NCBI RefSeq assembly: GCF_029051645.1
Contig: NZ_JAACFS010000009.1
Location: forward strand, 152,448 to 216,447
Direction: 5' to 3'
DNA: 64,000 nucleotides
Origin: Bradyrhizobium sp. CSA112
Lineage (GTDB): Bacteria > Pseudomonadota > Alphaproteobacteria > Rhizobiales > Xanthobacteraceae
The notes beneath the pieces were generated by a model. That model did not search any database. It was not told where the DNA came from and was given only the letters and a program-made list of their open reading frames with translations. Positions within the stretch are counted from its first letter, which is position 1. Each line of letters starts with the position of its first letter. Below, piece by piece: positions 26,128-35,126 of the stretch. A program made the translations under genes and the position numbers.

Positions 26128-27003
26128 TTACCTCACCGTGCGCGCCAATGCTAAAGCGCGTTCCATCGCCTGCGTCACAATCACCGCAGAGCGTTCGTCG
26201 AGATGAACGCCGTCCGCCCAGCGCAGTTCGCTTCGGTTCACTTCGACAGGCAACCATCGTTTCGTATCCGGAAACGCGGCGTGAACCATCTCCCGCGTGG
26301 TCGCTGCATACCGCGAGCCTTCAATCGGCTCCGAATACGGTAGCTCGAACAGCAACACCCGCGCGCCGCGATGCTCCACCATCCGGATCAATTCCTCAAT
26401 TCGTTTCGCGTTGACCCGGGCGGCATCCGCCGGATCCTCCGCATTGAATTGCTGCAGCGCGCGATCCGCATAGACCCGGTTGTCGAAATCGCTCGGCGGC
26501 TGCTCGGTCAGTTTGCGCAGATTGAGTACGACCTGCTCATGCGTGAGGGGGGCGTGAAGCCGCTGCTCATAGGCGGCGACCGCAGCCCTGACGGGGCGAA
26601 AGAACAACGGCTCGGTGTCACCGCGTGAGTAACGCTCGACCAGCGCGGCATCGGTGGGACGGGTCAGAACATTCGCCTCGACCAGAATGAATTTCGGGAG
26701 CGGCGGCTGGTTCGCGACGATCTCCAGCCCGGTGATCGGAGAGCCCCCCGCAAGCGCCAGATTCCGCAAGCCGGCCGTTGCAAAATATTCCTCCTTGAGG
26801 CGGAACGTGATCGAGCTGCCCACCAGCACGATGTCAGGCACGGGCTCGCGCAGGTAACGGCTCAGGTTGATCAGCGTGCCATCCCGTGTCGTCGTCGCCG
26901 GCATTTGCAACCCGATGCCGAAGCGCATGGTGGCGAAGCCGCAGGCGATCAAGACAATCGCCGCGGCAGCCCCGCATTGTACCAACCACCTAGCGGCAGA
27001 CAT
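26128..27003 (-). CDS. SGNH-hydrolase/AlgJ-like protein partnered with MBOAT
   Basis: A 291-residue protein with an N-terminal membrane segment (residues about 7-30) and a periplasmic SGNH-type domain. The nucleophile block is VGSSITF with Ser63 and the C-terminal Asp/His pair is WADGVHL with Asp264 and His267. It lies 13 bases downstream of the MBOAT gene, an arrangement like AlgI with AlgJ/AlgX, where the membrane enzyme supplies acyl groups and the SGNH protein transfers them to a polysaccharide. The GAGGAAAAA site precedes ATG 27003. The acceptor is unknown. Confidence 0.85.
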   Translation of the reverse strand: MSAARWLVQCGAAAAIVLIACGFATMRFGIGLQMPATTTRDGTLINLSRYLREPVPDIVLVGSSITFRLKEEYFATAGLRNLALAGGSPITGLEIVANQPPLPKFILVEANVLTRPTDAALVERYSRGDTEPLFFRPVRAAVAAYEQRLHAPLTHEQVVLNLRKLTEQPPSDFDNRVYADRALQQFNAEDPADAARVNAKRIEELIRMVEHRGARVLLFELPYSEPIEGSRYAATTREMVHAAFPDTKRWLPVEVNRSELRWADGVHLDERSAVIVTQAMERALALARTVR

Positions 27004-27016
27004 TTTTTCCTCGTCC

Positions 27017-28381
27017 CTAGAACTGAAAGTAGATGAACGACGTTTCGGGACCGGCCTCCAGATACATCAGCGCGGCCATCGAGCCATAGAGATAAGGTTC
27101 CACCCGGCGCAAATTGCCTTCGAAAAGCGGTCGGGAAACAAAGTGCTGGATCATGACGGGCAGCGAATAGAGCAGCGCCAGGCTGTAGAACAGCTTGGTC
27201 GGATTGGGATTCGTGCTCGGCGTAAACATGCCCGTGAGATAGCCGATCGCATGATCGAAGTTCGGCAGCTTGAAGAAGATCCAGAGCATGGTGACGCAGA
27301 CAAAGACGACGGTCATTCGCGCCGCTCGAAGCGCCGCAAAATCGATCGAAGCCAGCCGCGCCAACAAGGGGCGTTCGAGCACCAGCAACAGGCCGTGCAT
27401 CAATCCCCACAGCAGATAGCTAAGACCGGCGCCATGCCAGAGACCGCCTAGTCCCATGACGATCATCAGGTTCAAATAGGTCCGCCATATGCCATGGCGG
27501 TTGCCGCCGAGCGGAACGTAAAGATAGGTCCGCAGCCAGGTCGATAGCGAGATGTGCCAGCGCGTCCAGAACTCGGAGAACGATGTCGCGATGTAGGGAA
27601 GATTGAAGTTGATCGGCAGACGGTAACCGAACAAGAGACCAAGGCCGATCGCAATCGCGGAATAACCGAAGAAGTCCGCATAGATCTGATAACTGTAGAG
27701 GAAGACGAGCAGCCAGCGATCCTGGGTCTGTAGCGTCTCGTAGAGCGGGAAGCTCATATAAGACGTCATTTCATTGAGGTTGTTCGCAACGTAGAGCTTG
27801 AAGAAGAACCCGGTCAGGATCCATTTCGCGGCCTCGACGAGCGGAACGTCCGAAAAATATTTCGGCTTGATTTGCGGCATGAACATTTCCGCGCGCGTGA
27901 TCGGACCTGACACGAGTTGCGGAAAGAAAATGATGTAGAGGAATACGCCGGTCAGCGTCGGCGGTGCCGTCTTCTGCCGGGTCAGATCAACCAGAAGGCT
28001 GATGTTGTGGAAGACGAAAAAAGAAATGCCGATCGGCAGCGGCAGTTTCAGAAGAAAGTCAAGCGGCGCGAAGTCGACCAGGCTGGGCGACGCCGGATCG
28101 ATGAACAGCAGCTTGTACTTGAAGAAGGCTAGCAGTGCGACGTTGAAGACGATGCCGACCGGAAGCCAGACCTGCCGGTTTCGCAATGCCAGGACCAGGA
28201 AGAGATAAGTTCCGAAAACCGCGACAGCCAACAGCGCCAGCAGTTCCGGCTGGCCATATCCATAAAAGAACAGGCTGGCGAAGACCAGGAGATGGACCTG
28301 AAACGCCCTCAGCGCCGGCAGATAATAGGCCGCAAATATGATCGCGACAAAGGCGCCGAACTGCCAGGAAGTGAAAGTCAT
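27017..28381 (-). CDS. MBOAT family O-acyltransferase (AlgI/DltB-like)
   Basis: A 454-residue polytopic membrane protein. Family blocks are FWTRWHISLSTWLRTYLYVPLGG and, for the active-site His, GLGGLWHGAGLSYLLWG. Others are FPQLVSGPITRAEMFMPQ and DFFGYSAIAIGLGLLFGY. Members move acyl groups across the inner membrane for O-acetylation of extracellular polymers. It begins a two-gene unit with the SGNH protein. The ribosome binding region lies in a hairpin directly before the start. No polysaccharide synthesis genes are close by, so the acceptor polymer must be made from another locus. Confidence 0.93.
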   Translation of the reverse strand: MTFTSWQFGAFVAIIFAAYYLPALRAFQVHLLVFASLFFYGYGQPELLALLAVAVFGTYLFLVLALRNRQVWLPVGIVFNVALLAFFKYKLLFIDPASPSLVDFAPLDFLLKLPLPIGISFFVFHNISLLVDLTRQKTAPPTLTGVFLYIIFFPQLVSGPITRAEMFMPQIKPKYFSDVPLVEAAKWILTGFFFKLYVANNLNEMTSYMSFPLYETLQTQDRWLLVFLYSYQIYADFFGYSAIAIGLGLLFGYRLPINFNLPYIATSFSEFWTRWHISLSTWLRTYLYVPLGGNRHGIWRTYLNLMIVMGLGGLWHGAGLSYLLWGLMHGLLLVLERPLLARLASIDFAALRAARMTVVFVCVTMLWIFFKLPNFDHAIGYLTGMFTPSTNPNPTKLFYSLALLYSLPVMIQHFVSRPLFEGNLRRVEPYLYGSMAALMYLEAGPETSFIYFQF

Positions 28382-28385
28382 GCCG

Positions 28386-28403
28386 CCCCAACGGTGGTTG
28401 GGG
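28386..28403 (-). promoter_or_regulatory. Hairpin covering the MBOAT translation start region
   Basis: Perfect 7-bp inverted repeat CCCCAAC-N4-GTTGGGG ending four bases before the MBOAT ATG (28381). On the minus strand the GTTGGGG arm is the only Shine-Dalgarno-like purine run. Confidence 0.5.
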
Positions 28404-28516
28404 AAGCTCTAGCATTTCGGCCCCGGAGGGCATAGCCGAAACCGGACCACCGTCCCGCATCGGGCGACCCGAGAGGGCTCAGGCGCCGCTCGGTTCCGCC
28501 CTAGCGTGCGGCAGTT

Positions 28517-28900
28517 CTAATTGCCGGCGGTGTTGAAGCGGGAAAGATCGCAATCCCGTTCGGCATATTTCACGCGCCGCAGGCCCTCGCGGTCTTCGAC
28601 CACAGTCGGTCGGCAGCGCTCCTTCCAGGCAGCCTGGGCGGCGGCCTCATCGGCCTTCAACTCTTCCGCTGTCCGGGGCGCGATCTTCAAGGTGCCGCGG
28701 TTGCCGACGTAGAAGTTGGTTTGCTGGCTGGGAAGCAGCGGCGCGCCGGAGGCAATGGCCGCGGCCTTGGCATCCGCTGCAGCCCGCGCCGCCCGGGCGG
28801 CCTGCGCGGCATCCGCGGCGTGGCCGTGATCCATCGCGAATTGCGCGGACGCGGACGATACCGAAGCTGCGACAATCGAGATGGCGATGAAGACGCGCAT
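28517..28900 (-). CDS. Small secreted protein with conserved Cys pair, paralogue of 29086-29376
   Basis: A 127-residue protein with a clear signal peptide (MRVFIAISIVAASVSSASAQ) and an Ala-rich helical middle. The C-terminal domain has Cys96 and Cys117, 21 residues apart, in the pattern CRP...VEDREGLRRVKYAERDCD. The downstream ATG at 28900 was chosen because it starts the signal peptide and has AAGGGGC upstream. The C-terminal domain matches the neighbouring gene in Cys spacing and in the DxEGxxRxxYA motif. Not recognised as a named family; probably periplasmic with one disulfide. Confidence 0.8.
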   Translation of the reverse strand: MRVFIAISIVAASVSSASAQFAMDHGHAADAAQAARAARAAADAKAAAIASGAPLLPSQQTNFYVGNRGTLKIAPRTAEELKADEAAAQAAWKERCRPTVVEDREGLRRVKYAERDCDLSRFNTAGN

Positions 28901-29085
28901 GGACACTGCCCCTTGAAATGAATGCCGAACGTCAGGAATGCCCGACAAGCATTGAGGCGGCGTAAAGCGGCGTGACTAACCGGGTCGCAATTTGGTAGAT
29001 AAAGATTTAGCGGAATTTCGGGCGCGACAAGGCGCCGTCGAGCCCGGAGTGCTCCGCGCCGATTGCGGGGAGCGCAAGCGACCAG

Positions 29086-29376
29086 TTACTCGCTGCGGCC
29101 GAACTCGCAGCCCTTGCGGGCGTAAACCAGGCGGACGACGCCTTCGCTATCGTAGGTGCGCTGCGGCTTGCAGAACGCTTCCCACTTCTCGATGCTGGCT
29201 CGCCTTGCCTTCTCGTTTTCCTGATCCTGCGCCGCGTTGCGCGGCGGATCGTCCAAGTAGGACGTCGTACACACATTGCCATAGAACTTGCTGTGGGTGC
29301 AGCGTTCGACGATCTGCCATGCCTGCGCCGACGTCGACAGCAGGGTGAGGGTCGCAATTGCGTAAAGGATTTTCAT
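29086..29376 (-). CDS. Small secreted four-Cys protein, paralogue of 28517-28900
   Basis: A 96-residue protein with signal peptide MKILYAIATLTLLSTSAQA and Cys at 26, 36, 69 and 90. The last two are 21 residues apart and frame KPQRTYDSEGVVRLVYARKGCE, the same architecture as the neighbour. Two extra N-terminal Cys could make a second disulfide. ATG 29376 was preferred to 29388 because it begins the signal peptide. Function is unknown. The two genes are 185 bases apart on the same strand and look like an old duplication. Confidence 0.78.
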   Translation of the reverse strand: MKILYAIATLTLLSTSAQAWQIVERCTHSKFYGNVCTTSYLDDPPRNAAQDQENEKARRASIEKWEAFCKPQRTYDSEGVVRLVYARKGCEFGRSE

Positions 29377-29611
29377 GTTGTCGCTCATCGCTATCGGAGA
29401 CGTTCTCCGTGCGGAGTAGCTAGCGCCGGAGTTCTCGCGCGCGCAACGGTAACCCTTTGTTAATCTAAATAGCCACGGAAAAGGTTAAACCTGGAACCGC
29501 GCGCTGTCTCTTCGCGCGACATTATCAGAAAAGAGAACGCGCTGCAGTTCACATACGAGACAACACCGTCCGCCATTGAGACAGCGAACAAACGACTTCG
29601 ATCGCCGGCTG

Positions 29612-30475
29612 CTACACTACCGTGCGATGCCGCTCGATGCAGGTCCTCAAAACCTCGTCCATCGGCCTTGCCCACCAGTCGCTGGAGAAGATTTCGATCT
29701 CGGAATAGCCGGCAAAGCCCTGCGCCTCAACTGCCGATCGTGCGGATTTGATGTCGATGACGCCGTCGCCCATCATGCCGCGGTCGTTGAGAATGTCCTT
29801 GGTCGGCACCAGCCAGTCGCAGACGTGAAACGCAAGCAAACGATCCTTCCCCGCGCGCGCGATCTGCGGCATCAATTCCGGATCCCACCAGATGTGATAA
29901 ACGTCCAGCGCGACACCGAGCGCGCCGGTGCGCTGCGGATCGAGCTCGTCGCAAATATCCAGCGCCTGTTTTGTCGTGTTCACGCAAGCGCGGTCGGCGG
30001 CATAGGCCGGATGCAGCGGCTCGATCGCCAGCGGCATACTGGCCCCTTTCGCGTATTCCAGCATCTCCGCGATGGCGTCATGAACCTGTGTCCGCGCAGC
30101 GACGATGTCTTTCGAGGCCGCGCTTCCCGGGCGCGAATATTGCGGCAGGCCGCCGACGACCAGCACGATGCAGGGCGCGCCCAGCGCCTTGGCTTCGTCG
30201 ACGGCGCGGCGGTTATCGTCGCGCGCCTCGATGCGGTGCGCCGCATCTGAGGTGAACATGCCGCCGCGGCAGTAGCCTGACAATTCAAGCCCGGCGTCAC
30301 GCACCGCGCGGACGGCGCGATCGAGACCAATGGCCGCGACCTGGTCGCGCCAGGGATCGATGGCGCGGATGCCATGGCGCGCGCAGGCGTCGATGATGGC
30401 AACGAGATCGCCCTGCTTGCGGACCGTCGCCGTATTCAGCGACAGCCAGCGATGATCGGAAGAAAAATCGCGCAT
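29612..30475 (-). CDS. Sugar phosphate isomerase/epimerase-like TIM-barrel protein
   Basis: A 287-residue member of the xylose isomerase-like/AP_endonuc_2 TIM-barrel group. Likely metal ligands appear in order: Glu in LAIEPLHPAYAADRACV, Asp in VALDVYHIWWDPE, His in LLAFHVCDWLVPTKD, and Glu in YSEIEIFSSDWW. The conserved RGMMGDGVIDI loop is present. Members isomerise or epimerise keto-sugars and related compounds. Its start overlaps the stop of the DUF993 gene by one base (TGATG), so the two are translated together. It is the last gene of the 38187-29612 operon. Confidence 0.88.
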   Translation of the reverse strand: MRDFSSDHRWLSLNTATVRKQGDLVAIIDACARHGIRAIDPWRDQVAAIGLDRAVRAVRDAGLELSGYCRGGMFTSDAAHRIEARDDNRRAVDEAKALGAPCIVLVVGGLPQYSRPGSAASKDIVAARTQVHDAIAEMLEYAKGASMPLAIEPLHPAYAADRACVNTTKQALDICDELDPQRTGALGVALDVYHIWWDPELMPQIARAGKDRLLAFHVCDWLVPTKDILNDRGMMGDGVIDIKSARSAVEAQGFAGYSEIEIFSSDWWARPMDEVLRTCIERHRTVV

Positions 30476-31668
30476 CAGGGCTCGATGCCGCGCGTTGCCA
30501 ACACCGTCTTCATGCGCCGTGTCGCCAGTTCAGGGTTGGAGAGCAGCCCGGCCTTGTCGGCGAGCCGGAACAGGTCGGCCAGATGCAGCGTCGAGCGTGC
30601 GCTCTCCTGCCCGCCGACCATGGTGAAATGATCCTGATGGCCGTTGAGATAGGCCATGAACACGATGCCGGTCTTGTAGAACCGCGTCGGCGCCCGGAAG
30701 ATATGGCGCGACAGCGGAACAGTCGGCCCCAGCACGTCGTGGAAGCCGGCCTCGTCGCCGGCGGCGAGCCGCGACAGCGCATAGGACGCCGCCGGCGCGA
30801 TGGCATCGAAGATGCCGAGCAGCGCGTGCGAAAAACCCTTGTCGTCGCCGGCGATTAGTTCGGCATAGTTGAAATCGTCGCCGGTATACATCTTGACGTT
30901 CTTGTCGAGCCGCCGGCGCATGTCGATCTCGCGCTGCTTGTCGAGCAGCGAGACCTTTACGCCATCCACCTTGGCCGCGTTGGCGTTGATAATGGCAACC
31001 GCAATATCCATCGCCTTGTCGAGATCGGCAGTGCCCCAATAGCCTGAAAGCGCCGGGTCGAACATGTCGCCGAGCCAGTGGATAATCACGGGCTCGCGAA
31101 CCTGCGACAGCACGCGATTATAGACCTTGGCGTAGTCGTCGGCGCTGCGCCCGAGTTTCGCCAGCGCGCGCGAAGCCATCAGAATGATGCGGCCGCCGGC
31201 CTTCTCCACCGCCGCGATCTGCTCTTCATAGGCACGGATGACGTCGTCGATCGTCTTGGCGTCCTCCACCGCGAGGTGATCGGTGCCGGCGCCGGAAAAC
31301 ACCAGCGCATTGCCCTTTGCCTTTGCCGCCTTGACCGAGCGCTGGATCAATTCCAGCGAGGTCGGCCAGTCCAAGCCCATGCCGCGCTGCGCGGTATCCA
31401 TCGCCTCCGCGACGCCGAGGCCGAGGTCCCAGACATGCTCGCGGAACGCAATGGTCCGATCCCAGTCGATCGCAGCGCTAAGCCAGGGATCGTTGTCCGC
31501 CAGCGGATCGGCGACCACATGCGCGGCCGAGAAAGCCACGCGGCTCAGCGTGCCTTCGAGCTTTGCCGGAAACGTCCGCGACGCCGCCAGACGATAGGTC
31601 TCGATCGAGCGATCCGCTGCCGGCAATTTCAGCGACAGCGATGACATCGGTGGGACAGGCTTGTTCAT
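30475..31668 (-). CDS. DUF993 family DHDPS-like aldolase/lyase
   Basis: A 397-residue protein of DUF993, a family related to dihydrodipicolinate synthase/N-acetylneuraminate lyase TIM barrels. Visible family blocks are FSGAGTDHLAVEDAKTIDD, VIIHWLGDMFDPALSGYWG, KVDGVKVSLLDKQREIDMRR and MYTGDDFNYAELI. The Lys of KVSLLD is the candidate Schiff-base residue by analogy to DHDPS proteins. The start follows a strong GGAGGCC site. Between an enolase-superfamily enzyme, a dehydrogenase and an isomerase, it probably cleaves the terminal 2-keto-3-deoxy type intermediate. The reaction is inference. Confidence 0.88.
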   Translation of the reverse strand: MNKPVPPMSSLSLKLPAADRSIETYRLAASRTFPAKLEGTLSRVAFSAAHVVADPLADNDPWLSAAIDWDRTIAFREHVWDLGLGVAEAMDTAQRGMGLDWPTSLELIQRSVKAAKAKGNALVFSGAGTDHLAVEDAKTIDDVIRAYEEQIAAVEKAGGRIILMASRALAKLGRSADDYAKVYNRVLSQVREPVIIHWLGDMFDPALSGYWGTADLDKAMDIAVAIINANAAKVDGVKVSLLDKQREIDMRRRLDKNVKMYTGDDFNYAELIAGDDKGFSHALLGIFDAIAPAASYALSRLAAGDEAGFHDVLGPTVPLSRHIFRAPTRFYKTGIVFMAYLNGHQDHFTMVGGQESARSTLHLADLFRLADKAGLLSNPELATRRMKTVLATRGIEP

Positions 31669-31680
31669 GGTTAGGCCTCC

Positions 31681-32832
31681 TCACACCTTGATCGGGGCAA
31701 CGTCGATCCAGCGCCGCTCCCGCCAGCTCTGCAGCGCGCATTCGGCAAGCTGCACGCCCTTGGCGCCTTCGAGCAGCGTGAACTTGTAGGGCGCATCCTC
31801 GCAAACGTGGCGGATGAACATTTCCCACTGCTCCTTGAAGCCGTTGTCGTAGACGACATTTTCCGGAACCTTCTGCCAGTCGGCATAGAAATCATGGGTG
31901 CGCTTCTCGTCCGGATTCCACACCGGACGCGGCGTCGCCTGGCGAGCCTGGATCACGCAATCGGTCAGGCCGGCCACCGCCGAGCCATGAGTGCCGTCGA
32001 CCTGGAAGGTGACGAGGTCATCACGATAGACCCGCGTCACCCAGCTCATGTTGATATGCGCGATCACGCCGCCCTTGAGGCGGAAGGTGGCGTAGGCGGA
32101 GTCATCGGCGGTCGCCGTGTACTTCTTGCCCTTCTCATCGAAACGCTCGGGGATATCAGTCGTGCCGAGGCAAGAGATACTTTCGACCTCACCGAACAGA
32201 TTGTCGAGCACGTAACGCCAGTGGCAGACCATATCGAGAATGATGCCGCCACCATCCTCGCTGCGGTAATTCCACGACGGCCGCTGCGCCTCCTGCCAGC
32301 CGCCCTCGAACACCCAGTAACCGAACTCGCCGCGCACCGAGAGCATGCGGCCGAAGAAGCCGGAATCGCGCAGGAACGCGAGCTTCTTCAGGCCCGGCAA
32401 AAACAGCTTGTCCTGCACCGTACCGTGCTTGACGCCCCTGGCATTGGCGAGCCTGAGCACCGCAACCGCCTCATCCAGATTGGTCGCGATCGGCTTTTCG
32501 CAATAGACGTGCTTACCGGCTTCGATCGCCTTGGTCAGCAGCGAGGGACGCGCCTGCGTGGTTGCGGCGTCGAAGAAGATGGTGTCGTCCTTTGCGGTCA
32601 GCGCCTTGTCGAGATCGGTCGACCACCGCTCGACGTTGAAGCGCTTGGCGAGCCGTTCCACCTTATCCGCATCGCGGCCGATCAGGATCGGGTCGGGCAG
32701 CATGCGGTCACCGTTAGACAGCAGCACGCCGCCCTGGTCGCGGATCGCGACGATGGAGCGGATCAGATGCTGGTTGAGCCCCATGCGGCCGGTCACACCG
32801 TTCATGATCAGGCCGAGGCGTTTGGTCGTCAT
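31681..32832 (-). CDS. Gfo/Idh/MocA family oxidoreductase
   Basis: A 383-residue NAD(P)-dependent dehydrogenase. The N-terminal Rossmann start is LGLIMNGVTGRMGLNQH, an atypical nucleotide loop for the family. The conserved EKPIATNLDEAV motif holds the catalytic Lys, and the C-terminal domain has DMVCHWRYVLDNLFGE. Members oxidise cyclic polyols, sugars or sugar acids. It overlaps the enolase-superfamily gene by ATGA and has TTGGAGAAAGCAGT upstream. It lies 12 bases before the DUF993 gene, so these genes form a catabolic core. Confidence 0.9.
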   Translation of the reverse strand: MTTKRLGLIMNGVTGRMGLNQHLIRSIVAIRDQGGVLLSNGDRMLPDPILIGRDADKVERLAKRFNVERWSTDLDKALTAKDDTIFFDAATTQARPSLLTKAIEAGKHVYCEKPIATNLDEAVAVLRLANARGVKHGTVQDKLFLPGLKKLAFLRDSGFFGRMLSVRGEFGYWVFEGGWQEAQRPSWNYRSEDGGGIILDMVCHWRYVLDNLFGEVESISCLGTTDIPERFDEKGKKYTATADDSAYATFRLKGGVIAHINMSWVTRVYRDDLVTFQVDGTHGSAVAGLTDCVIQARQATPRPVWNPDEKRTHDFYADWQKVPENVVYDNGFKEQWEMFIRHVCEDAPYKFTLLEGAKGVQLAECALQSWRERRWIDVAPIKV

Positions 32833-34232
32833 ACTGCTTTCTCCAAGGAAATTCTGGCTGTGGGCTGCTCAAGCGGCGACATCGCGGACCATTCCGGATG
32901 CGTGGCCGTGGCGAAGCCCGGCGTGGTCAGCGATCCCGTCAGGAGATCGCCATCGTGTATCGCGAGCCGGACCTTGCCGGCGTCGCGGGCATAGAGATCG
33001 GGATGCGCCGCAAGAAAAGCCGCCGCTTCGACGGCCGGCGTGTCGCCAAAGCCGTCGACATAATGATGACCGTTGCGCTCGGCATGGGTGACGCCGATCA
33101 GCGCGCCGAGCGCGAGATCCTGCTGCACGGCAAGGCCCGCCTGACAAGTCAGATCCTCGCCGGCAACGAAGCATTTTTCGCCGCCTGCGCTCCACTTGGC
33201 CGCGCGGGTCGCGTTAATCACCGATTTGTAGATACCCTTGCAGGATTTTGAGGAGATACCACGATAGCCGAGCGTCCGCGCCACTGGGAACGCGTCGTAA
33301 GAGTCGTCGGCTTCGTCAACGATGAAATCGCGCCGCGCCAGCGCGCCGAGCGGCGATTGTCGGGTGATGTCTCGCGGCATCGGCTGTTCGATATAGAGCA
33401 ATTTGGACGCGATCGGCCGTAGTGCAGCCTCGCGATCGAGCCGCTCGACCAGCGCGCTCAAAGCTGCGAGATCGGCATATTGCTCGTTGGCGTCCAGCGT
33501 GACGCGGTAATCATGGGGGAGCGTGGCAAGCTCGCGGCCGATCCGGATGAGCCGATCTGCGTCGTGAGTGGGATCGCCGTTGAGCTTGAGCTTAAAATAG
33601 CGTGCTCCGGCGTTTTCCCTGCTGTCGGCAACCCCGCCCTCGCCTTCGACCTTATCGTCCATGCCGACGGTGTGTCGGATCGCGACGCGCTCCAGCCGCT
33701 TGCGGCTCGCGAGAAACTGCGTCACGTCATTATCGCCGAGATCACGTGACAGGCGGGCATCGATTCCGGCGACATTGGCCGCCATGCCGTCGAAGAAATT
33801 GGCGCCGGTGCAGCGCAAAAGGGCATCGAGGATCGCTTTGTCGATTTCGGCCGGTCCGTACGCCGCGGCCAGCCGCGGGATATCTTCTCTGGCGCATGCT
33901 TCGATCTGCGCGCCGATGCAGGCGGCATGCAGGCCGAACGCGGTCTCGAACCCGGAATGGGCCAGATAAATGTCCCGCGCGATCAGCAGTGAGCGCCGCA
34001 GTTCGGTCACCGTCTCCAGCGGCGAAAGGTGCGGCCGCTTGTCGAACCATTTTGGCACCAGGAATTCGGCGCTGGCGCCAATCGCGCTGCCCTTGCCTTC
34101 GACCTCGATTTCGACCCGCACGAAAGCCTGCGGCGTCGCGTTGATGACAACCGCGCCGAACCGGAACGGCCGGGCAAAGTTTACCTGCCGGTCAAAAAAA
34201 TCGATGTCCTTTACGGCCAAACGATACGGCAT
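32829..34232 (-). CDS. Enolase-superfamily enzyme (muconate-cycloisomerase-like active site, atypical length)
   Basis: A 467-residue protein, about 80-100 longer than usual mandelate racemase or muconate lactonizing enzymes. The active-site series is readable: KLK (Lys214, Lys216), metal ligands Asp247 (TLDANEQ), Glu282 (YIEQP) and Asp306 (IVDEADD). A further Lys329 (GISSKSCKG) sits where the second base of the muconate cycloisomerase subgroup lies. Such enzymes abstract the alpha proton of a carboxylate and then eliminate or isomerise. An acid sugar dehydratase role is possible but the KxK/K pattern is not the mandelate racemase His-Asp dyad. Lies next to the importer ATPase gene. Confidence 0.85.
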   Translation of the reverse strand: MPYRLAVKDIDFFDRQVNFARPFRFGAVVINATPQAFVRVEIEVEGKGSAIGASAEFLVPKWFDKRPHLSPLETVTELRRSLLIARDIYLAHSGFETAFGLHAACIGAQIEACAREDIPRLAAAYGPAEIDKAILDALLRCTGANFFDGMAANVAGIDARLSRDLGDNDVTQFLASRKRLERVAIRHTVGMDDKVEGEGGVADSRENAGARYFKLKLNGDPTHDADRLIRIGRELATLPHDYRVTLDANEQYADLAALSALVERLDREAALRPIASKLLYIEQPMPRDITRQSPLGALARRDFIVDEADDSYDAFPVARTLGYRGISSKSCKGIYKSVINATRAAKWSAGGEKCFVAGEDLTCQAGLAVQQDLALGALIGVTHAERNGHHYVDGFGDTPAVEAAAFLAAHPDLYARDAGKVRLAIHDGDLLTGSLTTPGFATATHPEWSAMSPLEQPTARISLEKAV

Positions 34233-34243
34233 GAAGCCAGCTT

Positions 34244-35092
34244 TCAGTCCAGCGCGCTTTGGGTGAAGAAATGCTTGCGAATCCGCTGCACCAATTCGGT
34301 GAAAGCGGGATCGGCCATCGCATCCAGCGAGCGCGGGCGCGGCAGCGGCACGTCGTAGATGGCGGCGATCGCGCCGGGACGCTCGGTCATGACCAGCACG
34401 CGGTCGGCGAGAAACACGGCTTCCGGTATGGAATGCGTGATCAGGAGAACAGTCTTGCCGGTCTCGCGTTGAATGCGCATCAGCTCAACGTTCATCTTTT
34501 CGCGCGTCATGGCGTCGAGCGCGCCGAACGGCTCGTCCATCAGCATGATCTTGGGATCGTGCACCAGCGCCCGGCAGATCGAGGCGCGTTGCTGCATGCC
34601 GCCCGAAAGCTGCCAAGGCAATTTCTTCTCGAAACCTTCCAGGCCGACCAGCTTCAACAGCGCTTTCGCCCGCGGCAGGTACTCGTTGCGCGGCAGTTTC
34701 TTCATGTCGATCGGCAACATCACGTTGGACAGGATGTTGCGCCATGGCAGCAGCAGCGCGTTCTGGAACACGATGCCGACATTGCCGTGCGGCTTCGTCA
34801 CCGGCTCACCCTCGACCAGGATTTCGCCGGTCGACGGCGCGAGCAGCCCGGAGATCATCTTCAAAAGCGTGGACTTGCCGCAGCCGGACGGGCCGACCAC
34901 GACAAAGAACTCGCCCTCATTGATGTGGAAATCCAGCGGCCGCAGCGACGGCACGTCGCCGTCGCGCGAGCGATAGGTTTTTGAGACGCCGGATAGCGTG
35001 ATGCCCGGCGCAGCGCTACCTGCGCGATCTGACACCAGACGCAGATGTGCAGTTGGTTGGTCGATCTCGGTCGGTTTGGTCGCAGGGTTCAT
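34244..35092 (-). CDS. ABC transporter ATP-binding protein (SsuB/TauB family)
   Basis: A 282-residue ATPase of the nitrate/sulfonate/taurine/pyrimidine class. It has Walker A GPSGCGKST, Q-loop IVFQNALLLPW, signature SGGMQQRASICRAL, Walker B IMLMDEPFGALD and H-loop ITHS, and the class-typical MTERPGAIAAIYDVPLPRPR near the C-terminus. It is the ATPase of the importer whose receptor and permease lie just upstream (35266-37190). The start at 35092 lacks a strong ribosome binding site; a start a little downstream is possible. Confidence 0.93.
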   Translation of the reverse strand: MNPATKPTEIDQPTAHLRLVSDRAGSAAPGITLSGVSKTYRSRDGDVPSLRPLDFHINEGEFFVVVGPSGCGKSTLLKMISGLLAPSTGEILVEGEPVTKPHGNVGIVFQNALLLPWRNILSNVMLPIDMKKLPRNEYLPRAKALLKLVGLEGFEKKLPWQLSGGMQQRASICRALVHDPKIMLMDEPFGALDAMTREKMNVELMRIQRETGKTVLLITHSIPEAVFLADRVLVMTERPGAIAAIYDVPLPRPRSLDAMADPAFTELVQRIRKHFFTQSALD

Positions 35093-35126
35093 TCAGATGA
35101 GTCCATTCGGAAAAGTCTCTCCGCTC

